From positions 1 through 39,904 of the forward strand of contig JAGAUI010000020.1 of the NCBI GenBank assembly GCA_017620815.1: 39,904 nt of DNA, given 5' to 3'. Of the stretch, positions 6,396 to 13,932 are shown piece by piece; position 1 is the stretch's first letter, and every line of letters begins with the position of its first letter. The notes beneath the pieces are model-generated. The model searched no databases. It was not told the DNA's origin and saw nothing but the letters and a program-made list of their open reading frames with translations. The position numbers were made by a program, and so were the translations under genes. This DNA is from Flavobacteriales bacterium. GTDB taxonomy: Bacteria; Bacteroidota; Bacteroidia; Flavobacteriales; UBA1820.

Positions 6396-8762
6396 CTAGA
6401 ATTTAATATCTATACCTGCCATAAAGTTTATCCCTGCCTGAGGGAAATAGTACGCATCACGTCCATAGATAGCACCATTTGATATGTACATCGTATCAAA
6501 TACATTGTTTATCTTTCCTCTCAATGTTATCTCTGGAAGTACTTTTCCTTTTTTGAAATTATACATGATGGATAGGTCTGATACCAGATAGTCATCCAGT
6601 AGTGATTCTGCTATGTTGTTATTACTCATGTATTGTTCACCTACATATCTGGCAATTATGTCTATATTCATATTCTGTATAGGAGCAAATGATATGGTAG
6701 CACTACTTATCATCGAAGGACTATAAGATATTTTGGTGTTTTTCTTGATTCCATTTTCTGTTTCAAGTCCCTTTATGACGTTGTCTGAAAGGGATAGGGA
6801 TATATGTCCTTGTAGCCAATTAAGAGGTTTATATGTAGCACTTAATTCTACTCCCAGACGATAGCTTTTGTTTACATTTGAACGAATGACATATCCAGAA
6901 TCATCTAGCTCTCCTGTGGGAACCAATTGGTCTGTGTAATACATATAATATACGTTTACATTGGCATTTATTTTTGGCTTGTTATATGTGTAACCTATTT
7001 CTATGTCATCTAGGTATTCGGGACGGGGTTCTATATCGCTATCTGTATAGTCGCTACGGTTTGGTTCTTTGGCGGCACGAGAGTAACTCATGTAAAACCT
7101 ATGTGCATCACTAGGAGTATAATTTATACCAGCCTTTGGATTAAAGAACGAATACTTGTTATCAAAATCTATTACAGCGTTTTTATCTTCTATGCCTTTC
7201 ATGGTATAATCCAGATGACGGTACTGAAGGTCTAGATAGAATGATAATGCCGATGATATGTTGTATTCACTCTTCCAGAAGATGTTCATATCATCTTTAA
7301 GAGTGTTATTAAAGTAAAATCTATGTCCTTTTGGGATGTTTGGTGAGTATTGAGCCCATATGACTTCTCCATAGTGGTCTCCGTCATAACGTGAGAATGC
7401 AGCCGAAAGAGTAGATTTTATCTTTTCTCCTTTATAGGATGTGTAGGCGGTAGCACCATAGTAGTGGTTATACAGCCATTTCTGTGGTATTACATCGGCA
7501 TATTCTATAGTGCCAGATGGTGTTTCTACAGCCTCTATACCATAACGTGATAGAGAAGCATCTTGTTTATAACTCTCGTAATATCCTCGACCAAATGTGT
7601 AGTGAATGGTAGAGCCTATCTCCCAATTCCCAGTTTTGTGTGAGAATATAAACTGGAGGTGATCTTGAGAATAGTTGTCGGTTTCGTTATCGTAATATCC
7701 TATGACATTGCTCCAAGAATCATCATATATTGCCCCACAAGAATTAAAACGGCGGTTTGTTTTAAGTGTCGCAGCATCAATACCGTTCCAAGCCTGATAT
7801 GTGGTCTGTTTTCCCCCGAAAGCTATTATTTTAGCACTGGTTTTACTGCCGTAGTATCCGCCTTGTAGAAAATAAGAGGACACGTCTGATGAGGCACGTT
7901 CTATGTAACCATCGCTATATCCACGTGTAAGACGTCCCGATACTTCAAAATGATTTTTGAGTAGTCCCGATGAAAATTCGCCAGAAAAATGTTGTGTGGC
8001 AAAACTACCTGCACTATAGTGTAGAGCAGCACTGGCACTTTCCAGTGGAGAAGATGTGCTTATGTTTACACTTCCGCCGAATGCACCGCTACCATTGGTA
8101 GATGTGCCAGCTCCTCGTTGTACACTTATGTCTTGGGCGTTGGCGGCAAGGTCTGGAAGGTTTACCCAGAACACTGCTCCCGATTCAGAATCGTTAAGTG
8201 CTATGCCATTGATAGTGACATTGGTGCGGGTAGCATCGGCACCTCTTATACGCATGGATGAATATCCAAATCCAGTTCCATCGTCAGATGTAGATACTAC
8301 CGAAGGCATATTCTGCAGTAACTGGGGGATATTCTGCCCGTAGTTTTCTTTCTCTATTTCGCTTTTGACTATCTTCTCCTGTGCAAATGGCGCACTCTCC
8401 ATTGCTCTAGTAGGGGAGATATAGATATTGTCTAGGACGGTGGTGAGTTCTTTAAGTGTTATGGAGATGTTGTCGTGGGATAAAAAATCCTCTTGAGTAG
8501 CTTCTGTCTTACGGTATAAGATATGGGATATGGATATTTTCCATTTATCTTCATTGATATTTTTAAATGTAAAATATCCGTTTTCATCTGTGGCAGTGCC
8601 ATAGCTATGCCCAGAATGTGTGGTGAGTATTACCGAAGCTCCTTCTACGGCCTCTTTGTGAGTATTGGTGATATGCCCAGAGATATTGTTTTGGGCATAG
8701 ATGGAGAGTGTTGCCACTAGCAGAGTGGCGAGTGTTGAGATGTGTTTAAAAAAATAAGCCAT
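6396..8762 (-). CDS. TonB-dependent outer-membrane receptor, probable thiamin transporter
   Basis: This 788-residue outer-membrane active transporter is powered by TonB/ExbBD. A signal peptide (about 1-23, ending SIYAQ) comes first. A carboxypeptidase-like regulatory domain (about 25-105, GHITNTHKEAVEGASVIL) follows. The plug domain is at about 125-235, with MRIRGADATRTNVTINGIAL and GAGTSTNGSGAFGGSVNIST. The rest is a 22-strand-type barrel ending in phenylalanine (AGIDIKF), the signal for BAM insertion. No SusD partner follows it, which argues against a glycan-uptake system. The TPP riboswitch in its leader implies thiamin or a thiamin precursor as substrate, as for riboswitch-controlled thiamin receptors known in Bacteroides. 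The substrate call is inference from that regulation. Confidence 0.9.
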   Translation of the reverse strand: MAYFFKHISTLATLLVATLSIYAQNNISGHITNTHKEAVEGASVILTTHSGHSYGTATDENGYFTFKNINEDKWKISISHILYRKTEATQEDFLSHDNISITLKELTTVLDNIYISPTRAMESAPFAQEKIVKSEIEKENYGQNIPQLLQNMPSVVSTSDDGTGFGYSSMRIRGADATRTNVTINGIALNDSESGAVFWVNLPDLAANAQDISVQRGAGTSTNGSGAFGGSVNISTSSPLESASAALHYSAGSFATQHFSGEFSSGLLKNHFEVSGRLTRGYSDGYIERASSDVSSYFLQGGYYGSKTSAKIIAFGGKQTTYQAWNGIDAATLKTNRRFNSCGAIYDDSWSNVIGYYDNETDNYSQDHLQFIFSHKTGNWEIGSTIHYTFGRGYYESYKQDASLSRYGIEAVETPSGTIEYADVIPQKWLYNHYYGATAYTSYKGEKIKSTLSAAFSRYDGDHYGEVIWAQYSPNIPKGHRFYFNNTLKDDMNIFWKSEYNISSALSFYLDLQYRHLDYTMKGIEDKNAVIDFDNKYSFFNPKAGINYTPSDAHRFYMSYSRAAKEPNRSDYTDSDIEPRPEYLDDIEIGYTYNKPKINANVNVYYMYYTDQLVPTGELDDSGYVIRSNVNKSYRLGVELSATYKPLNWLQGHISLSLSDNVIKGLETENGIKKNTKISYSPSMISSATISFAPIQNMNIDIIARYVGEQYMSNNNIAESLLDDYLVSDLSIMYNFKKGKVLPEITLRGKINNVFDTMYISNGAIYGRDAYYFPQAGINFMAGIDIKF

Positions 8763-8792
8763 TGCTTGAAAAAATTTATGGTTAATTCAGCA

Positions 8793-8834
8793 AGGGCGTA
8801 CCAGTTGAAAAGCGAGGGATTTGACGTTGCCCTC
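8793..8834 (-). promoter_or_regulatory. Possible expression platform of the riboswitch
   Basis: On the minus strand a GAGGGC element (8834-8829) can pair with CCCTC (8818-8814) or instead with GCCCT (8797-8793) closer to the start codon. The two pairings exclude each other, as expected for a switch. No U-tract follows, so control would be of translation or RNA stability rather than termination. Hand-paired only. Confidence 0.4.
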
Positions 8835-8878
8835 ATACTTTTCTCCAATAAATTCTATGAGATGTAAGAAATCCAATT

Positions 8879-8945
8879 TTCCTAAACGGTGTGACCCGCT
8901 CGAGGTTCAAAGGGTATAATCTCAGCCGTTATTGTGGCACCCCTA
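8879..8945 (-). promoter_or_regulatory. TPP riboswitch (THI element), diverged
   Basis: Read on the minus strand, the aptamer landmarks occur in order: GGGGTGCC (8943-8936), GGCTGAGA (the pyrimidine-binding CUGAGA at 8925-8920), ATACCC, GAACCT (8908-8903), the CGGGT...ACCG arm and TAGG (8884-8881). It lies about 115 nt before the TonB receptor start. The GAU after ACCU, the AAU in the arm loop and the GCGUAGGGA end are altered compared with typical TPP aptamers. A loose -7 match, TATATTCA (8959-8952), would start transcription just upstream. High intracellular TPP should lower receptor expression. Confidence 0.88.
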
Positions 8946-8978
8946 ATGTGTGAATATATTTCTACTTTTATACTCTAT

Positions 8979-9007
8979 AAAAGCCCCGCACATAGTGCGG
9001 GGCTTTT
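8979..9007 (-). terminator. Terminator of the TPR protein gene
   Basis: A 13-bp perfect stem (8979-8991 with 8995-9007) has an ATA loop and T-rich ends. It starts about 16 nt past the TPR gene stop on the minus strand and shields the riboswitch transcript from read-through. Confidence 0.9.
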
Positions 9008-9023
9008 TATTCCTGACGCAGGA

Positions 9024-9746
9024 TTACAGGTTTTTGGCTGCTCCGCGTGCGTATTCTATGTGTTGGTCTATCTGTGCTGCTTGAGCAGATTTAGGATAGT
9101 CGTTTTTGATTTTTTCGTAATGTTTTACTGCTTCGTTGTACTGTTTAAGGTACATAGCTACATTACCAGCTTTCATAAGGTAGAATGGAGCTGTAAAGTC
9201 GTTATCACGAGCAGCGGCAGCTTTTACATAGTATGAAAGAGCCTCTGATGGTTTTTCCATCTGTGCATAGCAGTCTCCTATCATACCCAATGCTTCGGCA
9301 GCTGTGATTTCATCATCAGATGAATATGATTTAAGGAATGAAATAGCTGTCTCGTATTGACCTTGTTTATAATATGCAGCACCTGCAAGGTATTTGGCGA
9401 TGTTACCAGCGGCAGTAGAAGAGAATTGGTCGGCAATTTTTACAAGACCTAGGTGAGCAGGGTCACCGTTGAGAGCCAATGTCAATGAATCTTGCTCATA
9501 TGCAGTCTGTGCAAATGCTAGTTCTTCTGTCGCTTCGTTTTCAGATGGAACAACTATCCATGTGTGATATCCCCACATAGCTACCATTATAACTACCACC
9601 GCAGCGATAGATATAGTGATGTGGCGTTTGTATTTTTCTAGGAATTGTTCTGCCTTTGAGGCGTTCTTGTCCAGTTTATTTACAATGTTTTCTGCCTGCT
9701 GTGAAGCCTGTGGACGTATCGTTTTCTGTTTACGGTATGTAGCCAT
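9024..9746 (-). CDS. Membrane-anchored TPR protein
   Basis: This 240-residue protein has a charged cytoplasmic N-terminus rich in Lys/Gln (1-42) and one transmembrane helix (about 43-65, ITISIAAVVVIMVAMWG). It then has a periplasmic or extracytoplasmic helical domain. At least three TPR-like pairs are visible, including AAYYKQGQYETAISFLKSY, IGDCYAQMEKPSEALSYY and GNVAMYLKQYNEAVKHYEKI. The layout resembles YfgM-type tetratricopeptide proteins that interact with the Sec translocon and periplasmic chaperones, but orthology cannot be shown here. The gene stands alone with its own promoter and terminator. Confidence 0.75.
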   Translation of the reverse strand: MATYRKQKTIRPQASQQAENIVNKLDKNASKAEQFLEKYKRHITISIAAVVVIMVAMWGYHTWIVVPSENEATEELAFAQTAYEQDSLTLALNGDPAHLGLVKIADQFSSTAAGNIAKYLAGAAYYKQGQYETAISFLKSYSSDDEITAAEALGMIGDCYAQMEKPSEALSYYVKAAAARDNDFTAPFYLMKAGNVAMYLKQYNEAVKHYEKIKNDYPKSAQAAQIDQHIEYARGAAKNL

Positions 9747-9794
9747 ATCTATTTTAATGTTTTATTCTAAATGATGTAGATTTTTTAACAGATG

Positions 9795-9823
9795 CAAAAG
9801 TAATACTTTTCTTTGGGGTACAG
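9795..9823 (-). promoter_or_regulatory. Promoter of the TPR protein gene
   Basis: TACTTTTG (9802-9795) matches the -7 box exactly. CTG at 9823-9821 could serve as a near-consensus -33 with about 18-nt spacing. Predicted start near 9790, leader about 44 nt. Confidence 0.55.
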
Positions 9824-9854
9824 AAATTTTTTATCGTTAAAAATCACATAAGTA

Positions 9855-11057
9855 TTATATATCATCTATAATTTCCAGTGTGGGCTCTATTTTGGTCTCT
9901 TCTTCTGTGATAGGAGTAGGAGAGGAAATGTCCATTGAGAGTATCTCTTGAAGGCTTTTGAGACTCACGTCTAGTGTCATCTTACGGCTAATGATGTGGG
10001 CATACCCATGAGCATATGAATCACTGCGGTACATGCTTCCATCTATATGCTTAAATGCCGATGTCATAGTAAAATCTGCTTCGGCTTTTTTAAGACGGAA
10101 TTTATCCAGCGTGATATCTGATGATACATTGAGCATATTTACCATGTCCATATATTCTTCAGGTACTTTTTTACCAAATGGGATATTTACATACAAGTAG
10201 AAACTATTGTCTGCACGCATGATGCTGTATGTGAGTTTATCTATATACAACACACATGTCTGACGGAATTTGACTATACCTAATAGTCCTACTTTGTCCT
10301 TAAATGTGAGTATGTAGTGGTTTTCATCTTGACCATTATATTTCCATTTGCGGGCAGGTTCATTAAGGACATCTTCTATCATGCTGGAAGATACGGTAAG
10401 TCCTTTGATATGTGATGTGGGATTTATGGTTTGTTTTTCGTCTTGTGAGACTGTGGTGTCTGCATCATTATTGAAAAGAGATGATAGACGAGGATTTATA
10501 TAGGCTCGTGTGCTTATACGGCGGGTCATATCTTTCTTTTTCCAGTCTTCTTCATAAATATCGGCTAGAGCTTCTTGGTATGCCAATATCTGTTCAGAGG
10601 AGGCAATAGAGGTCTTGGAACGGGTGTGGTAGCGAGCTTCCACATTTTCCATGTCGCTTAGGAACTGTTGCTTGACAATGGAGAGGAGTTCGTTCATCTC
10701 TACGCGGTTTTTTACTCGCTCCTCGCTTACTATATTTACCTCCTCTAGATTTATAAGGTCTTCTTCTAGCGTTATGGAGAGCTTCTCTCTATATCCTGTG
10801 TCTATGGGTGTGTAGTAAGTGTTATACCCTACAAACGATACTACTAGAGTATCTGGAAGTAGATTTTCCTGTACATGTAGTGTAAAAAGTCCTTCGCTGG
10901 AGGCCATTACTCCTACACTGGGGTGGTTTTTAAGGTACACACTGGCATAGGGAATGGCTTGTGTAGAGTCTTTTATGCTACCATTAATCTCCAGAGTCTG
11001 TGCCGTAGCCAATATACTGCAGTATGATATAAGAATGATTAAGATAATGTTTTTCAT
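9855..11057 (-). CDS. Secreted protein with carboxypeptidase-like regulatory domain
   Basis: A signal peptide (residues 1-19, ending ILATAQ) precedes a beta-sandwich carboxypeptidase-D regulatory-like domain (about 22-105). That domain has the hallmark IPYASVYLKN...EGLFTLHV and LVVSFVGYNTYYTPI. The remaining 290 residues form a mixed region with no TonB plug, no barrel pattern and no T9SS signal. It therefore belongs to the large, poorly characterised Bacteroidetes group of envelope proteins with this N-terminal domain. It lies 21 nt downstream of the S4-domain gene and is probably co-transcribed with it. The function is unknown. No terminator follows the stop. Confidence 0.7.
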   Translation of the reverse strand: MKNIILIILISYCSILATAQTLEINGSIKDSTQAIPYASVYLKNHPSVGVMASSEGLFTLHVQENLLPDTLVVSFVGYNTYYTPIDTGYREKLSITLEEDLINLEEVNIVSEERVKNRVEMNELLSIVKQQFLSDMENVEARYHTRSKTSIASSEQILAYQEALADIYEEDWKKKDMTRRISTRAYINPRLSSLFNNDADTTVSQDEKQTINPTSHIKGLTVSSSMIEDVLNEPARKWKYNGQDENHYILTFKDKVGLLGIVKFRQTCVLYIDKLTYSIMRADNSFYLYVNIPFGKKVPEEYMDMVNMLNVSSDITLDKFRLKKAEADFTMTSAFKHIDGSMYRSDSYAHGYAHIISRKMTLDVSLKSLQEILSMDISSPTPITEEETKIEPTLEIIDDI

Positions 11058-11078
11058 AATAGCTTGTGGTAGTAAAGG

Positions 11079-11570
11079 TTAAAAATATCTTTCATCGGTA
11101 GGGAAGTCATCATCACTATCATCGGAAAAAAAGTCATCATCATCTTCATCAATGTCCCAGTTGTCGTCATCTTCCCATTCCTGGTCAAAATATCCCAAGA
11201 TGGAATTAGCCTCATAGTCCTGCATATCTCGGCGGTCTTTTTTGGTAGGACGACCTTCGCGGTAGGCATTGACATACTGTGTGCGGGATAGACGCATCAT
11301 CTCGGCTCGGTCTAGTTCTTCGGGTGGAGTGATGTCTTTTATGTTTTCTGCCACTAGTTTGGCTCCTATACGGCTTTTGGGGATAGCTAGTATGAGATAT
11401 TTGTAATGTATCTGATTCTTGCGTACAGTGATGGTATCTCCTATTTTTATCTCACGAGAAGCTTTGGCCTGCACGCCATTTACTTCCACTTGGTTTTTGT
11501 GGCAAGCCTCGGCTGCTATGCTGCGTGTCTTGTACAGGCGTACGTGCCAAAGATATTTGTCTATTCGCAT
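11079..11570 (-). CDS. S4-domain RNA-binding protein (Hsp15/HslR type)
   Basis: The S4 RNA-binding fold occupies residues 1-about 50, starting MRIDKYLWHVRLYKTRSIA and continuing VEVNGVQAKASREIKIGDTI. In the Hsp15 family such proteins recycle free 50S subunits that carry stalled nascent chains. The region at 60-115 resembles other family members. The C-terminus is a striking acidic tail: 19 of the last 33 residues are Asp or Glu. Its length (163) exceeds the usual 130-140 because of this tail. It is followed after 21 nt by the regulatory-domain protein. The RNA-binding class is secure, the specific role inferred. Confidence 0.85.
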   Translation of the reverse strand: MRIDKYLWHVRLYKTRSIAAEACHKNQVEVNGVQAKASREIKIGDTITVRKNQIHYKYLILAIPKSRIGAKLVAENIKDITPPEELDRAEMMRLSRTQYVNAYREGRPTKKDRRDMQDYEANSILGYFDQEWEDDDNWDIDEDDDDFFSDDSDDDFPTDERYF

Positions 11571-11637
11571 ATATGGTGTTGTATAGATAGTGTAACCATT
11601 TTTCCCCTTTTTCTTTTGGGCGGAATCCTAGTAATGA

Positions 11638-11645
11638 CAAAGATA
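11638..11645 (-). promoter_or_regulatory. -7 element for the S4-domain gene
   Basis: TATCTTTG on the minus strand is an exact -7 match with predicted initiation near 11633 and a leader of about 63 nt. No matching -33 was found. Confidence 0.5.
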
Positions 11646-11701
11646 TGAATAAAATCTTATATAGGAGATACATAGATATATAATAGGGGATAATCATTTT
11701 C

Positions 11702-11769
11702 AGGTAATATGTGATATTTTTTTACCTAAATGTGGGGGTTGTGATAAAAATAATGAGATATTTATTTTG
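11702..11769 (+). promoter_or_regulatory. Promoter and inverted repeat before the hemerythrin gene
   Basis: A -33 TTG (11739-11741) is 20 nt from TTATTTTG (11762-11769), a one-mismatch -7 box, giving a start near 11774 and a 44-nt leader. Upstream, AGGTAA (11702-11707) and TTACCT (11722-11727) form a spaced inverted repeat. It could be an operator for the neighbouring LuxR-type regulator or an unrelated site. Confidence 0.45.
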
Positions 11770-11817
11770 CATGGGGATAAGTATAGTTAAAAAAACATTT
11801 TTAAAATGTGGAAATAA

Positions 11818-12561
11818 ATGAGTAATTTTACAAGTGAAATAGATTTTAACCCCCAATATATTAAAGAAACTATGTATAGTACAGGACGTTATAGTTATGA
11901 GGATACTATGAGTTCTCTTATATGTGAGAATCCGTCTATGCTTCTGGTGTTGAGCAGGTTTGCCATAACGTTGGGGCAGGGAGATAAGACCATAGATGAG
12001 GTATGTGTGGCACATGGAGTGGATACATATACATTTTTATCGGTAGTGAATCTTTTGGTGACCGATACTCTTCCCGATGACCAAAACAAAGTCTTGCCTC
12101 TCTCTCTATTGAAGTATCTGGAAAAATCCCACGAATACTTTATATCATACCGCCTGCCAGATATAAGACGTAAACTGTCTGATGCTCTGTGTGATACCAC
12201 AGCTGTGATATCCAAAGTAATAATGGACTATTTTGATGAATATGTCAAAGGAGTGAAAGAGCATATGGGTTATGAGGAAACGGTGGTATTCCCTTATGTG
12301 AGAAAGATATGTGGTGATGATACAGAGTTAAACAAATACCATATAGATATATTCAAAGACCATCACGATAACATAGACGAACTATTATCTGAACTTAAAG
12401 ACATTATCATAAAATACTATCCTGCTGGTATAAATTTTTCTATGAGTGATGCGTTATTTGATATATATTCTTGTTCTGAAGACCTAGCTTTACATGCCAA
12501 GGTGGAAGATATGTTGCTAGTGCCAGCAGTAAAAAATATAGAACTATCCCATAAAAGATAA
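11818..12561 (+). CDS. Hemerythrin-domain di-iron protein (RIC/ScdA-like)
   Basis: This 247-residue protein has an N-terminal region (about 30-80) resembling the short domain that precedes hemerythrin in ScdA/YtfE proteins. The usual cysteines of that domain are missing. A four-helix hemerythrin domain follows at about 95-240. Candidate di-iron ligands are His105, His149, Glu153, His182 or His183, His226 and Glu230, with characteristic HMGYEETVVFPYV and LHAKVEDMLLVPAV. RIC proteins repair iron-sulfur clusters after nitric-oxide or oxidative damage. It is followed 2 nt later by a LuxR-type regulator, so the pair forms a small stress operon. The role is inferred from the family. Confidence 0.85.
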   Translation: MSNFTSEIDFNPQYIKETMYSTGRYSYEDTMSSLICENPSMLLVLSRFAITLGQGDKTIDEVCVAHGVDTYTFLSVVNLLVTDTLPDDQNKVLPLSLLKYLEKSHEYFISYRLPDIRRKLSDALCDTTAVISKVIMDYFDEYVKGVKEHMGYEETVVFPYVRKICGDDTELNKYHIDIFKDHHDNIDELLSELKDIIIKYYPAGINFSMSDALFDIYSCSEDLALHAKVEDMLLVPAVKNIELSHKR

Positions 12562-12563
12562 AG

Positions 12564-13172
12564 ATGAAACGGCGTATTCATATAGTAGTTGCTTCTCCTT
12601 CCCATGTGATACGTGTAGGATTATCAACGATTTTTAAAAAGATGTCATCTCTAGGTGCCGATGTGGCAGAAATCCCCGATATGACCGATATGTCGCGACG
12701 TCTGCGGTCTATAAAACCAGATGTTCTGGTGGTGGACGTGTCACAGTTAGGAGCATTGGCGTGCCAATCATTAAGGGCTGATATAGCTATGCCTTCGCTT
12801 AAGATAGTTGCTATGCTCTCGCAGATGACCGATGCTGCGGTGATAAAAAATTTTGATGCTAGTATATCTCTCTATGATAGTAGTGATGTGATAAGAGATA
12901 AGATAGTGCGTCTTATGGAGGAAGAAGTAGATGAATCCCGCCTTGAACTATCCATGCGTGAAAAAGAAATAATATGCTGTGTGGTAAAAGGTATGACCAA
13001 TAAACAAATAGCCGATACTCTGTGTCTTTCGGCTCATACGGTTATGACTCATAGACGTAACATAGCCTCCAAACTCTCTATTCATAGCACGGCAGGTCTT
13101 ACTATATATGCCATAGTAAATAAACTCATAGAACTGGACGAGATAAAAGACTCTATATATGTAGGAGAGTAG
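12564..13172 (+). CDS. LuxR/NarL-type regulator with degenerate receiver
   Basis: This 202-residue protein has a receiver-like N-terminal domain (about 4-118) and a LuxR helix-turn-helix (about 130-195, LSMREKEIICCVVKGMTNKQIADTL by parts, then LSAHTVMTHRRNIASKLSI). Asp58 (VLVVDVS) sits where phosphorylation occurs. However, the acidic pair near the N-terminus that binds magnesium is replaced by ASPSH, and the conserved lysine late in the domain is not apparent. It may therefore be a pseudo-receiver that does not need a kinase; no histidine kinase gene is nearby. It likely controls its upstream hemerythrin partner. The operon ends at the terminator at 13176. Confidence 0.88.
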   Translation: MKRRIHIVVASPSHVIRVGLSTIFKKMSSLGADVAEIPDMTDMSRRLRSIKPDVLVVDVSQLGALACQSLRADIAMPSLKIVAMLSQMTDAAVIKNFDASISLYDSSDVIRDKIVRLMEEEVDESRLELSMREKEIICCVVKGMTNKQIADTLCLSAHTVMTHRRNIASKLSIHSTAGLTIYAIVNKLIELDEIKDSIYVGE

Positions 13173-13175
13173 TGG

Positions 13176-13213
13176 TGAAAAATGCGGTCTGCTAGAGCAG
13201 ACCGCATTTTTCA
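13176..13213. terminator. Bidirectional terminator between convergent genes
   Basis: A 17-bp stem (13176-13192 with 13197-13213, 4-nt loop) carries A5 and T5 runs in its arms. It lies 4 nt after the LuxR-type gene and 9 nt after the stop of the opposing lipocalin-like gene, serving both. Confidence 0.9.
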
Positions 13214-13221
13214 TTGACGAG

Positions 13222-13794
13222 TTATTTTCTGTCAAAGGCGAGTATCATATGTGTGGAGAGGTCTATTTTCATCTTTTGGACTTCGCGTTGTTCTCGTAAT
13301 CTGCCTACCAATTCCTGCTCCCAAGCTGTACCTATCACCAGATGTGTACTGTCGAGGTCTAGCACTACAAATCGTTCTTTTTCTGTGGTAGCTTTGCTGT
13401 TTTTGGTGGCGGGAATGATGTATTTGAGTTTCAGTTTATCCCCGTTAAGAGTCCAATGAAAGTTTGAAATAGTCTTTCCTTGATATGTACTTACCCCCTT
13501 TCCATCACGAGCAAATGTAAAGATAGTTCCTTTGGGAAATGATTCTCCTCCCATAAAATTACGGGGTGGTATGCCATCAGAAAGAAAGCCTTTTAGATTC
13601 CAATTCCCCATTATGGCGTCATGGTAGGAGAGCATAACGTCTTTCTCGTGGATTTTGATACCATGGTCGGTTTTTTTGACTGTTACTTTTTCGGCTGGGA
13701 TTTTTTCTGCCTTGTTCTGGGCTGTGATGCTGTAAGCTCCTGCGGCTATGATGGAACCGCATAGGAATAGATAGAGTAGTTTTTTCATTTTCAA
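13222..13794 (-). CDS. Secreted lipocalin-like protein
   Basis: This 190-residue protein begins with a basic and hydrophobic signal peptide (about 1-25, ending AYSITAQ). The mature part has the pattern of Bacteroidetes lipocalin-like domains: an early MGNWNLKGFL block, then alternating strands such as FTFARDGKGVSTYQGKTIS and FHWTLNGDKLKLKYI, then a late strand FVVLDLDSTHLVIG. It lacks the classical Blc motif seen in the second lipocalin of this window (37618-38115). The ligand and role are unknown. It is monocistronic between two terminators. An alternative start two codons in (MKKLL) is possible. Confidence 0.65.
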   Translation of the reverse strand: MKMKKLLYLFLCGSIIAAGAYSITAQNKAEKIPAEKVTVKKTDHGIKIHEKDVMLSYHDAIMGNWNLKGFLSDGIPPRNFMGGESFPKGTIFTFARDGKGVSTYQGKTISNFHWTLNGDKLKLKYIIPATKNSKATTEKERFVVLDLDSTHLVIGTAWEQELVGRLREQREVQKMKIDLSTHMILAFDRK

Positions 13795-13880
13795 AATGTG
13801 TTTTTAAGGTTATGGATAGATATAAATATAAGAAAAGAAAATTTATTTTCCAATATCACCAGATGTCCATATACATAAAA

Positions 13881-13908
13881 ACTCGCCCTCCACACGAGGA
13901 GGGCGAGT
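13881..13908 (-). terminator. Terminator of the decarboxylase operon
   Basis: An 11-bp GC-rich perfect stem (13881-13891 with 13898-13908, 6-nt loop) is followed on the minus strand by TTTTTATG. It lies 24 nt past the oadB stop. Confidence 0.92.
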
Positions 13909-13932
13909 CTATTATATATAAAGGAGTTCTTC

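Noticed and set aside
8879-8945. Cobalamin riboswitch, common before TonB receptors
   Set aside because: The CTGAGA, ACCC and GAACCT landmarks in order are those of the TPP element; no B12-box sequence was seen.
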